Source: CAG-791 sp963658405
GTDB taxonomy: Bacteria; Bacillota; Clostridia; Lachnospirales; Lachnospiraceae
Assembly: GCA_963658405.1 (NCBI GenBank)
Contig: CAVKQI010000105.1
Span: 1-7,705, forward strand
DNA length: 7,705 nucleotides
Direction: 5' to 3'
Shown: positions 1 to 6,870 of the stretch, one piece after another
Layout: each line of letters opens with the position of its first letter
How positions within the stretch are numbered: position 1 is the first letter of the stretch
The notes under the pieces: generated by a model
Seen by the model: only the letters and a program-made list of their open reading frames with translations
Told to the model about the DNA's origin: nothing
The model's database searches: none
Position numbers and translations under genes: made by a program

Positions 1-1442
1 GTCCCGTTCTTAATATTTACCGCAAAGCGGCGTCCCGTCTCGACAGAAGCTCCTGTCACATAGTCCATGAGGGATTCTGCATAAATGTAGAAGGTGCCGT
101 ACCCTTCGATCTGTCGGATGCCCTGGTAATTGTAGATATACCGGGCGCTGCCTCCGGTGATGGTGCCGTTCACATCCACCACTTCACCTGCATTGATCAT
201 GGCCACCAGTATGTAATTGGGTCCGTCCTCTATGGAAAAATTGCTGCTGACATTCAGCGTATAGTGTTTCTCCACGATCTCGCTGGCTATACCGTTTTCA
301 TTGATGCATACGAACTTATAGACCGAGCTGCCAAGGGGCATGATGATCTTGCCCGTATATTCCCGGGATTCTTCCGTGGGATCCGTTCCGTCCGTCGTAT
401 AGTAGATCTTTCCGTGCTTCGGTGCGGAGACCGCGATCAGGGTGGGCGAATTATAGGTGCCCTCCGGAGTGATGACCTCCGGTGCATCCGGCTTGGCCGG
501 CTCTACGGTATACTCTCTTCTCACCACCCGGCTTTTCACGCCGAAGCGATTGACGCAGACCGCTGCCACCGTATACTCCCCTTCCTTTAAGTGCAGGGGA
601 GACTGATAAAGAGAGCTCTGGGTCGTGGGGGTACTGCCGTCGATGGTATAGAAAATGGATCCCTGACAATCCGCCGAGATAGTCAGGATCAGCTCGTCCT
701 CATAGGAACCGGCCGCTGCATCCAGGACAGGGGCTTCGATGCGGTACTCCCGGAAGGTCTCCCGGATATCCTCATCCTCGCAGCTGCCGATCAGCTTAGC
801 CGCTGCCTCATAATCATCCTGGGATGCATAGATCGTCAGCAGCTTCCGGTAAACTTCTGTCTTCTGGTCCTGTGTCAGATCCTGCTTTTCCAGAAGTGCC
901 GCTGTCTCCTCCAGAGCTTTGTCGTATTCCCCGGCACTTCGAAGGTATTCTGCCCGCTGCAGCGCCAGATCCACCCGTTCTTCGCCGGTGGCCTCCATGG
1001 CCAGGGCGATCTGCTCCGCCGCCTCTTCATAGGCGCCGTCCTCGGCAAAGCGATAGGCCTCTCCCACGTAGTAGGATTCTCCCTTTTCTTCGTGAGAAAA
1101 GTGAAACAGCAGGAAAAGAACCACCAGCAGAGCACCCACCAATACGCCAACCAGAACAAGCACTATATCCCGTCTGTGTCTTTTCTGCTGCCGTGTCTTC
1201 TCCGGCACAGCCTGCATATCCGGCAGAGGAAGGGTGATCTCTTCCTCCTGCCAGCCCCGCTCTCCCCTTTCGGGCTGCTGATCCAGGGCATGGGTGACGC
1301 TGTCCGAAACCGTCTGCATGGCATCCTGCATCTCCTGTTCGACTTCTGTGTCATATTCAGGAACGATCCTGATCTCCATGGCACAGTGTTCACAGTACAG
1401 GTTGCCATCCTTGATCTCATTACCGCATCTTGGACACTTCAT
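1..1442 (-). CDS. Zinc-ribbon, single-pass membrane protein with TPR-like region and two chitobiase C-terminal-type repeats (partial, 3' end beyond window)
   Basis: The frame is open from an ATG at 1442 to the window edge: 480 full codons and no stop. An N-terminal zinc ribbon has Cys3, Cys6, Cys17 and Cys20 (CPRC and CEHC). An acidic linker follows, then a basic stretch (KRHRRD, about 87-92) directly before one hydrophobic segment (about 93-115), which predicts a cytoplasmic N terminus and an outside C terminus. Residues 122-225 are helical with TPR-like A/Y/E spacing. Two beta repeats, about 237-315 and 320-395, carry YTIDGSTPT and YTTDGTDPT, the signature of the CHB_HEX_C_1 (chitobiase/hexosaminidase C-terminal) family. 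Residues 400-480 begin a further region I cannot assign. No catalytic domain is visible, so a surface-binding or sensing role is inference. The ATG has a GGAG site (1453-1456) just after the folD stop, 15 bases away, suggesting co-transcription with folD. Confidence 0.9.
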   Translation of the reverse strand, partial: MKCPRCGNEIKDGNLYCEHCAMEIRIVPEYDTEVEQEMQDAMQTVSDSVTHALDQQPERGERGWQEEEITLPLPDMQAVPEKTRQQKRHRRDIVLVLVGVLVGALLVVLFLLFHFSHEEKGESYYVGEAYRFAEDGAYEEAAEQIALAMEATGEERVDLALQRAEYLRSAGEYDKALEETAALLEKQDLTQDQKTEVYRKLLTIYASQDDYEAAAKLIGSCEDEDIRETFREYRIEAPVLDAAAGSYEDELILTISADCQGSIFYTIDGSTPTTQSSLYQSPLHLKEGEYTVAAVCVNRFGVKSRVVRREYTVEPAKPDAPEVITPEGTYNSPTLIAVSAPKHGKIYYTTDGTDPTEESREYTGKIIMPLGSSVYKFVCINENGIASEIVEKHYTLNVSSNFSIEDGPNYILVAMINAGEVVDVNGTITGGSARYIYNYQGIRQIEGYGTFYIYAESLMDYVTGASVETGRRFAVNIKNG

Positions 1443-1457
1443 GGCTTCTTATCTCCG

Positions 1458-2315
1458 TCAGGCCTTAGGGCCTCTCTGCAGCTCTACGCCATGGACACAG
1501 TTTACCATCAGCATGGCCACCGTCATGGGACCCACACCGCCGGGAACCGGCGTGATGGCACCGGCCACAGGCTCTGCGCTGTCAAAATCCACGTCTCCGC
1601 ATAATTTTCCGTTTTCATCCCGGTTGATGCCGCAGTCGATGACGGCTGCTCCCGGCTTTATGTAGGATGCGTCAAAGAATTTCGGCTTGCCGATGGCGGT
1701 GATCAGGATGTCTGCCCGGCGGCAGATCTCCTTAAGATCTGCGGAATGGGAGTGGGCAATGGTCACTGTGGCATTTTCCCGGAGCATGAGGATGCTCATG
1801 GGCTTGCCTACAATGTTGCTTCTGCCCACTACGACGGCCTCTTTGCCGTCAATGGCAACGCCGGAGCGCTTTAAGAGCTGGATCACGCCGGCAGGGGTGC
1901 AGGAAACAAATCCCGGCAGGCCGATGCACAATGCGCCCACGCTCTGGGGATGAAAGCCGTCCACATCCTTTAAGGGAGAGATGGCGGCGATGACGCCGTC
2001 CTCATCAATATGGGACGGCAGCGGAAGCTGCACCAGAATGCCGTGTACGGAAGCATCCTGATTTAACTCCTCCACCAGGGAGAGCAGCTCATCCTGGCTG
2101 GTCTCCTGCGGCAGCTCATAGGCTCTGGAGATGATCCCGCAGTATTCACAGGCCTTTTTCTTATTGCGCACATAGACAGTGCTGGCGGGATCGGCGCCCA
2201 CCTGTATCACAGCCAGGGTCACATCGATGCCCTGCTGCTTTAAGGCTGCTGTCTTTTCTCTAACTTCATCTTTGATCTGGCCGGCTATGGCCTTTCCGTC
2301 GATTCTCAGTGCCAT
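1458..2315 (-). CDS. folD: Bifunctional methylenetetrahydrofolate dehydrogenase / methenyltetrahydrofolate cyclohydrolase FolD
   Basis: This cytosolic enzyme interconverts 5,10-methylene-, 5,10-methenyl- and 10-formyl-tetrahydrofolate, feeding purine synthesis and initiator Met-tRNA formylation. At 285 residues it has the usual length. The substrate motif YVRNKKKA gives Tyr48 and Lys52, the latter matching the catalytic Lys of characterised FolD/MTHFD1. VQLPLP gives Gln96 and KDVDG gives Asp119, matching the other catalytic-site residues. The Rossmann cofactor motif VVGRSNIVGKP is at about 162-172, and its Arg165-Ser166 pair is typical of NADP-using members. The C-terminal signature PVPGGVGPMT is at 257-266. 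The usual PCTP motif reads SCTP (138-141), a minor variant. The start ATG directly abuts the ftsK stop (TAA then ATG, no gap), with a GTGAGGA-like ribosome binding site inside the end of ftsK, so translational coupling is likely. All key residues are present, and I see no sign of damage. Confidence 0.98.
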   Translation of the reverse strand: MALRIDGKAIAGQIKDEVREKTAALKQQGIDVTLAVIQVGADPASTVYVRNKKKACEYCGIISRAYELPQETSQDELLSLVEELNQDASVHGILVQLPLPSHIDEDGVIAAISPLKDVDGFHPQSVGALCIGLPGFVSCTPAGVIQLLKRSGVAIDGKEAVVVGRSNIVGKPMSILMLRENATVTIAHSHSADLKEICRRADILITAIGKPKFFDASYIKPGAAVIDCGINRDENGKLCGDVDFDSAEPVAGAITPVPGGVGPMTVAMLMVNCVHGVELQRGPKA

Positions 2316-5300
2316 TTATGCTTCCTCACTTTCCAGAAATGCTTCGAATTCCTCTATGCTCATTAATACTTTTCTCGGTTTGGTACCCTCTTCTGCGCTG
2401 ACCACGCCGGCCTCGCAGAGCTGATCCATGATTCTGGCTGCTCTGTTAAAGCCGATCTTATAGTAGCGCTGCAGCATGCCGATGGAGGCCTTATCTTTTT
2501 CAATGATAAATCGTCCTGCCTCGGCAAAGTGCTCATCCCGGCTGTCATCCCGGCTGCCGGCTGCCGTGCCGTTTTCCACGCCGGTATTGCCGGAGGCGAT
2601 GCTCTCGATAGCCTTTTCGATCTCGTTGGGCTTTCCGGCGTCTTTATTTTCCTTTGCCAGGAAGTCCACGACATCGCCGACCTCCTGATCGGAGATAAAG
2701 GCGCCCTGGATCCGGGCCGGCTTGGGATAGCTCTGGGGTGCAAAGAGCATGTCGCCCTTGCCCAGGAGCTTTTCTGCGCCGTTCATATCCAGAATGGTCC
2801 TGGAATCCACGCCGCTGGAGACCGCAAAGGCAATGCGGCTGGGCATGTTTGCCTTAATAAGGCCTGTGATGACATCCACCGAAGGCCTCTGGGTGGCGAT
2901 GATCAGGTGAAGGCCTGCTGCCCGGGCCAGCTGGGCCAGACGGCAGATCGCCTTTTCCACGTCATTGGCTGCCACCATCATCAGATCGGCCAGCTCGTCC
3001 ACCACTATGACGATCTGGGGCAGGATCTCCATCTCACCCTTGGGATCCCGGCGGGCCGCCTCATTGTATCCCTTGATGTCTCTGCTTCCCGCTTTGGCGA
3101 TCAGGCCGTAGCGGCGGTCCATCTCCGCCACGGCCCAGTTCAGGGCTGCTGCTGCCTTTCTGGGATCCGTGACCACCGGGATCAGCAGGTGGGGAATGCC
3201 GTTATAGACGCTTAGCTCTACCACCTTGGGATCCACCATGATCAGCTTTACATCTTCCGGCTTTGCCTTATAGAGGATGCTCATGATCAGGGTGTTGATG
3301 CAGACGGATTTACCGGAACCCGTAGAACCTGCTATGAGCAGGTGGGGCATCTTGGCAATATCCGTGACCACAGTCTTGCCCCCGATGTCCTTGCCCACAG
3401 CAAAGCTTAAGCGGCTCTGGGATTTTTGGAATTCCTCGGACTCCACCAGTTCCCGGAAGGATACGGTGGTGATCTCCCGGTTAGGAACCTCGATGCCGAT
3501 GGCGGCCTTTCCGGGGATGGGCGCCTCTATACGGATATCCGTGGCTGCCAGATTTAATTTGATGTCATCCTGGAGGGATACGATCCTGCTGACCTTTACG
3601 CCCACCTCCGGCTGCAGCTCATATCTGGTCACCGTAGGGCCCTGGCTGATGTCCGTGATGGTCACGTTGACGCCAAAGGTGCGCAGCGTCTCCTGGAGAC
3701 GAATAGCTGTCTCCTTTAATTCCTTCTCCGATTCCGGATTTTTCTTTACTTCTACCTTCTTTAAGAGGCTGGTCGGGGGAAGCTGATACTTTTTCTGCAG
3801 CAGATCCCCCAGGCTGCGGTTCGGCGCTGCTGCCGTCTTCTGTGCTCCCGGCTGTTCCCGGTGCACGGCGATCTGCTCTAATTCCTCCGGCCGAATCTGC
3901 TGGCTGCCTGCGGCAGCAACCGATGCAGCAGGCATGCCGGCGGTCTGTCCGGCGGTCTGCATGCCCTGCAGCGCATTATGCTGTCCACTGGATGGGCTGA
4001 CCGCAGTAGCAGCAGCGGACTCGAGCGCTGCGCTGCTGTAAGTACTCGGCCGGGGAGATGCTGCTACAGGCTGCATATTTGCACTGCCGTTATTATTTGT
4101 GTTGTTTTCAATGCCGCTCTGGCTGTTGTTCTCGTAAGCAGGCTGTATCTCTTCGCTCTTACTGTAAGAGGTATACTCTGGCTGGGATGCCGAGGTACTC
4201 CGGGCTGCAGGCTCCGCGGCGGCAGCGTATGCAGGCGCACTCTGCGCATACGCTGCAGAGGATACTGTGCTAACTCCGGACACATTTTGGGCAGGCGCTG
4301 CTCCGGCAGCTGTACTGCCATAATGCGTCGTATAAGATTTCGCAGCTGCAGCTGCATACGTATCGGTCGACTGTCTGCTTTCCTGATAGAGAGGCTGCTC
4401 CTGCACCGCCGGCTCCGGTCTGTATACAGGCATCTCTTCTGCCTCGCTCCATTCTCCTACGGAGATAGGATGCTCCTCCTGGGAGGCACCGGTCTGTTCC
4501 TCCGGATCATCCAGGGCATCCGCCTGGATCTGCGCCAGGACATTCTCGTAGGTAGGACCGTAATCGAATGCCTCCTCCCTTGTCCTTTCATCCGCAGCGC
4601 TCTCCACATAGCCCTGGTGGATGATCCGCTGGGCAAAGGCATCCGATGTATAATCCGGTACGCTCTCCCCGGGATGCACCACGCCGATGCCCTCAAAGTC
4701 CGGGGCGGTCATAGGCAGGGGAGTCACCGGTGTCTGCATGGCCTGGAAGGCCAGGTCATTGACAGTGATCTCGTGCAGCTCGTCCTTAAGGCCACCCTCT
4801 ACGGCACTTAAGTCCTCCGGTCTTTCCTTTACCCGCATAATGGGCACATCCGGCTCAAAGGCGCCGTCCGGCTCTTTTCTGCCGGATCGTCCTGTCTGGC
4901 CGTCCTCTTCTCTCTGTAAAGTGGTCTCTGCATAGGAGACATTTCCCGGGATGCTGCCGGACTCCGGCATCTCTCCTGCGGGCTGCATCCTCTCCTGCTG
5001 CCCGGCTTCCTCCATAGGATCCTCTGTCAGCAGAGTATTGGGGGTGATGCCTGTAGCCTTATGGTCCATACGCAGGATACGGTTATTTTCCTTTGCCTCT
5101 TTTTCCAGTGCCCGCTGCTTTTCTGCCAGTGCGCGCTCTCTTTCTCTTTCCATGGCGCGCTCTCTGGCTTCCTCTTCCCTGCGCAGTTTGCGTTCCTGTC
5201 TGGATTTTTTATAAGCCTGATACCCTTCCTCAAAGGGGATGCTCTCCTCCTCCGGTTCGGTCTCCGGTGTCTCTTCTTCCTCGTAAAGGGCATCGTCCTG

Positions 5301-6083
5301 CCATCTGTCGTCATAGGGGTCTCTGTCCAGAAATCCGTCCTGGATCATCTCTAAGAGAGATCGCTCCGTGATCACGATCACGCATACCAGGGTCATAACG
5401 ATGAGCATCAGCACTGTGCCTACGGTGCGCAGCAGTTTGTAAAGCAGGAAGGCCAGGCTGCCTCCCAGCACACCGCCGCCAGATTTTCCCTGGGAGCTTC
5501 GCTGATAGATCTCGATGAACTGATAGCTGGGCTGCGAGGAGAGATCCACGCTGATCATTTCGCACAGGATGCCGAATACCACGAGCAGTCCTATGATGGC
5601 TGCGATCTTGGAGGGCGTGCTCTCCTTTTCCCTGCACAGATAGCCGAACAGGGTAAGGGCAAAGGCGGCTATGGGCATCAGGTAGGCAGAAAATCCGAAC
5701 AGACCGAAAAGGGCACCGCTGAGAATATTCCCAACGCTCCCCATAATGCCGAAATTAGCCAGAAACAGCAGTGCCATGGCCGCAAAAAGCACGATCAGCA
5801 ATAGTTCACTGCGAAGCTTTTCATTGGGTTCTTCTCTGTAATAGCTGTTTCTGCCTCTGCCTGACGTGCTGCGCCCGGTGTTTTTGCCGGAGGCTGCGCT
5901 CTTTCCTGCTGTGCCTTTCCTGCTGCCGGCTGTCGTCTTCCGGCTTCCGCTTCCTGTCCTGCTGCCGGAGGATGTGCTCCTGCTGCGGGAGGATGTCTTT
6001 TGTCCGGTGCTCTTACGGCTGCCCGAAGAGGATGATCTTCGCACCGTGCTGCCCCCATTATATTTCTTACTTCCCGTTGCCAT
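2316..6083 (-). CDS. ftsK: DNA translocase FtsK/SpoIIIE, with long disordered linker (1255 aa)
   Basis: This membrane-anchored hexameric ATPase moves chromosomal DNA through the closing division or sporulation septum. Residues 1-80 are a basic Ser/Gly/Arg/Thr-rich tail. Four or five hydrophobic segments follow at about 93-115, 122-149, 159-178, perhaps 202-219, and 220-239. The linker runs about 240-756: a charged, probably coiled-coil stretch (287-332), mixed acidic sequence, then an Ala/Ser/Gln/Tyr/Asn-rich stretch (571-731). The motor begins near YQLPPTSLL. Walker A is GSTGSGKS at 919-926, and Walker B is IVIVVDEL with Asp1029-Glu1030. ATQRPSVDVITGLIK and GKGDMLF also match the family. The C-terminal winged-helix gamma domain (about 1183-1242, NRAAR 1213-1217) is the part that reads oriented DNA octamers in relatives. 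B. subtilis SpoIIIE is about 790 residues, so the extra length is mainly linker. Vegetative FtsK versus sporulation SpoIIIE cannot be decided from sequence. An ATG at 6083 is preferred over an in-frame GTG at 6095, which lies inside the ribosome binding site. Confidence 0.97.
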   Translation of the reverse strand: MATGSKKYNGGSTVRRSSSSGSRKSTGQKTSSRSRSTSSGSRTGSGSRKTTAGSRKGTAGKSAASGKNTGRSTSGRGRNSYYREEPNEKLRSELLLIVLFAAMALLFLANFGIMGSVGNILSGALFGLFGFSAYLMPIAAFALTLFGYLCREKESTPSKIAAIIGLLVVFGILCEMISVDLSSQPSYQFIEIYQRSSQGKSGGGVLGGSLAFLLYKLLRTVGTVLMLIVMTLVCVIVITERSLLEMIQDGFLDRDPYDDRWQDDALYEEEETPETEPEEESIPFEEGYQAYKKSRQERKLRREEEARERAMERERERALAEKQRALEKEAKENNRILRMDHKATGITPNTLLTEDPMEEAGQQERMQPAGEMPESGSIPGNVSYAETTLQREEDGQTGRSGRKEPDGAFEPDVPIMRVKERPEDLSAVEGGLKDELHEITVNDLAFQAMQTPVTPLPMTAPDFEGIGVVHPGESVPDYTSDAFAQRIIHQGYVESAADERTREEAFDYGPTYENVLAQIQADALDDPEEQTGASQEEHPISVGEWSEAEEMPVYRPEPAVQEQPLYQESRQSTDTYAAAAAKSYTTHYGSTAAGAAPAQNVSGVSTVSSAAYAQSAPAYAAAAEPAARSTSASQPEYTSYSKSEEIQPAYENNSQSGIENNTNNNGSANMQPVAASPRPSTYSSAALESAAATAVSPSSGQHNALQGMQTAGQTAGMPAASVAAAGSQQIRPEELEQIAVHREQPGAQKTAAAPNRSLGDLLQKKYQLPPTSLLKKVEVKKNPESEKELKETAIRLQETLRTFGVNVTITDISQGPTVTRYELQPEVGVKVSRIVSLQDDIKLNLAATDIRIEAPIPGKAAIGIEVPNREITTVSFRELVESEEFQKSQSRLSFAVGKDIGGKTVVTDIAKMPHLLIAGSTGSGKSVCINTLIMSILYKAKPEDVKLIMVDPKVVELSVYNGIPHLLIPVVTDPRKAAAALNWAVAEMDRRYGLIAKAGSRDIKGYNEAARRDPKGEMEILPQIVIVVDELADLMMVAANDVEKAICRLAQLARAAGLHLIIATQRPSVDVITGLIKANMPSRIAFAVSSGVDSRTILDMNGAEKLLGKGDMLFAPQSYPKPARIQGAFISDQEVGDVVDFLAKENKDAGKPNEIEKAIESIASGNTGVENGTAAGSRDDSRDEHFAEAGRFIIEKDKASIGMLQRYYKIGFNRAARIMDQLCEAGVVSAEEGTKPRKVLMSIEEFEAFLESEEA

Positions 6084-6089
6084 GTGCTG

Positions 6090-6097
6090 CCCCACCT
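6090..6097 (-). promoter_or_regulatory. Ribosome binding site for ftsK
   Basis: The minus strand reads AGGTGGGG here. The AGGTGG core lies 8 bases before the ATG at 6083. The in-frame GTG at 6095-6093 falls inside this motif and has only weak purine-rich sequence before it. This decides the start in favour of the ATG. Confidence 0.7.
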
Positions 6098-6120
6098 CGA
6101 TCTGATCCGTTTACGCTCTG

Positions 6121-6693
6121 TCAGATGTCAAAATCATCATCCTCATCTATATCAAAATCAAAATCATCTTCCGGATCTGCCGCCTTTTCCATAGGACCGA
6201 TTTCCTCCCGGTCATAGTCCAGCTCTACATGATCCTTTTTCCGGGGAACCGGCAGGGGATTGGGAATGGGAGAAGGCGTCTCTTCCAGGCGGTTAGCCTC
6301 TCTAAAGAGCTGCTGCTCTCTCTCTGCCTCGTCAAAGAAGATCTGCCCGGATTCTCCTGTCTCGTCTGTTTCCTCTGCTTCTTCTGTATCCTCAGTATCT
6401 GCCTGTCCTTCCTCCCCGATGGAGTCAAAACGGAAAAATTCTGTCTCCTGTTCCTTGTCTTCCTGCTGCTCTTCTTCTGTCAGGTTCTGCATATCCTCTC
6501 CTTCCTCCTCTTCGCCGGAAGGCTGCTGATAAACATAGTGACCTGTCTCCTCATCAAAAACCGGGACAGGGGATTCATACTGCTCTTCTGCCTCTGCTCT
6601 CTTTCTGTAGGAAGCGATGGCCGCATCCACAAATCGGGAGAGCTCGTCCTGCCCTGCCCCATCCGGTGTCTGTGAAAACTCTTCTCTGCTCAT
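6121..6693 (-). CDS. Very acidic hypothetical protein (190 aa) with Asp/Phe C-terminal tail
   Basis: I do not recognise a family. The frame reaches 6750, but the ATG at 6693 is chosen because a GGAGG site sits 5 bases before it, and because the first ATG (6750) lies in the loop of a terminator-like hairpin. The 190-residue product has a predicted helix near the N terminus (about residues 15-40, containing DELSRFVDAAIASYRKRAEAE), then YVYQQP and long Glu-rich runs (about 60-125). A second helical stretch follows (FFDEAEREQQLFREANRLEE), a Pro-rich turn (SPIPNPLPVP), and a small mixed block PRKKDHVELDYDREEIG. The extreme tail, DDFDFDIDEDDDFDI, is almost only Asp with Phe and Ile. There are no membrane segments, signal peptide or cysteines in the chosen product, so a soluble, largely disordered cytoplasmic protein is expected. 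It ends 37 bases before ftsK, probably in the same transcript. A role linked to FtsK is only a guess from position. Confidence 0.78.
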   Translation of the reverse strand: MSREEFSQTPDGAGQDELSRFVDAAIASYRKRAEAEEQYESPVPVFDEETGHYVYQQPSGEEEEGEDMQNLTEEEQQEDKEQETEFFRFDSIGEEGQADTEDTEEAEETDETGESGQIFFDEAEREQQLFREANRLEETPSPIPNPLPVPRKKDHVELDYDREEIGPMEKAADPEDDFDFDIDEDDDFDI

Positions 6694-6698
6694 CTGTA

Positions 6699-6703
6699 CC
6701 TCC
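6699..6703 (-). promoter_or_regulatory. Ribosome binding site deciding the start of the acidic protein
   Basis: The minus strand reads GGAGG, 5 bases before the ATG at 6693. The in-frame ATG at 6705 overlaps this motif, and the one at 6750 lies in a hairpin loop, so neither is a likely start. Confidence 0.7.
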
Positions 6704-6725
6704 ATTGCCTTTATCATGCAATCTG

Positions 6726-6764
6726 AAGAGAAGAAAAAGGTGCCGATCATTCCAGAGCAGCACC
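6726..6764 (-). terminator. Second terminator-like hairpin, possibly an attenuator before the ftsK operon
   Basis: On the minus strand GGTGCTG (6764-6758) can pair with CGGCACC (6745-6739). The stem is seven pairs including one G-T, with a 12-base loop, and TTTTTCTTCTCTT follows. The stem and loop are weaker than in the hairpin at 6781-6815. It may be a backup terminator for yebC or a leader element that limits entry into the downstream operon. No strong promoter is evident between it and the ATG at 6693. Confidence 0.45.
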
Positions 6765-6780
6765 CTTGTCCTCTTTGTCT

Positions 6781-6815
6781 ATAAAAATGATGCGCCGCTT
6801 TGTAAAAAGCAGCGC
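6781..6815 (-). terminator. Intrinsic terminator downstream of yebC
   Basis: On the minus strand GCGCTGCTTT (6815-6806) pairs with AAAGCGGCGC (6801-6792) around a four-base loop, TTAC. The ten-pair stem has one G-T pair and is followed by ATCATTTTTAT. It lies 55 bases past the yebC stop, so yebC is probably transcribed on its own. Confidence 0.85.
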
Positions 6816-6870
6816 CCCGTTTCTCTCATCAGCCGTCCTGCGCGGGCCGTGCATCTATACCCCGGGATGA

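Noticed and set aside
591..1604. Long plus-strand open frame (337 codons) opposite the zinc-ribbon gene and the folD end
   Set aside because: It runs antisense across two well-supported minus-strand genes, its product is Cys/His/Leu/Arg-rich with no recognisable domain, and it has no convincing ribosome binding site. It is a shadow of the minus-strand reading frame, which stays open for 480 codons.
3891..4373. Possible foreign insertion in ftsK, suggested by the low-complexity Ala/Ser/Gln/Asn segment
   Set aside because: The frame is continuous, there are no flanking repeats or mobile-element ends, and FtsK linkers are generally disordered and biased in composition.
3978..4811. Plus-strand open frame of 277 codons opposite the FtsK linker
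   Set aside because: It lies opposite low-complexity Ala/Ser coding sequence, giving a Cys/Arg/Leu-rich product typical of antisense frames. ftsK is continuous and intact on the other strand.
6652..6659. GGGCAGGG on the minus strand, matching the E. coli FtsK orienting octamer GGGNAGGG
   Set aside because: One match with seven fixed bases is about what chance predicts for both strands of a 7.7 kb window. I saw no other copy and no copy of the B. subtilis octamer GAGAAGGG. The local motif specificity is unknown.
6694..6750. Upstream ATG codons (6750, 6726, 6717 and 6705) as the start of the acidic protein
   Set aside because: The first lies in the loop of a terminator-like hairpin, 6717 and 6726 are not as well placed relative to a ribosome binding site, and 6705 overlaps the GGAGG motif that serves the ATG at 6693.
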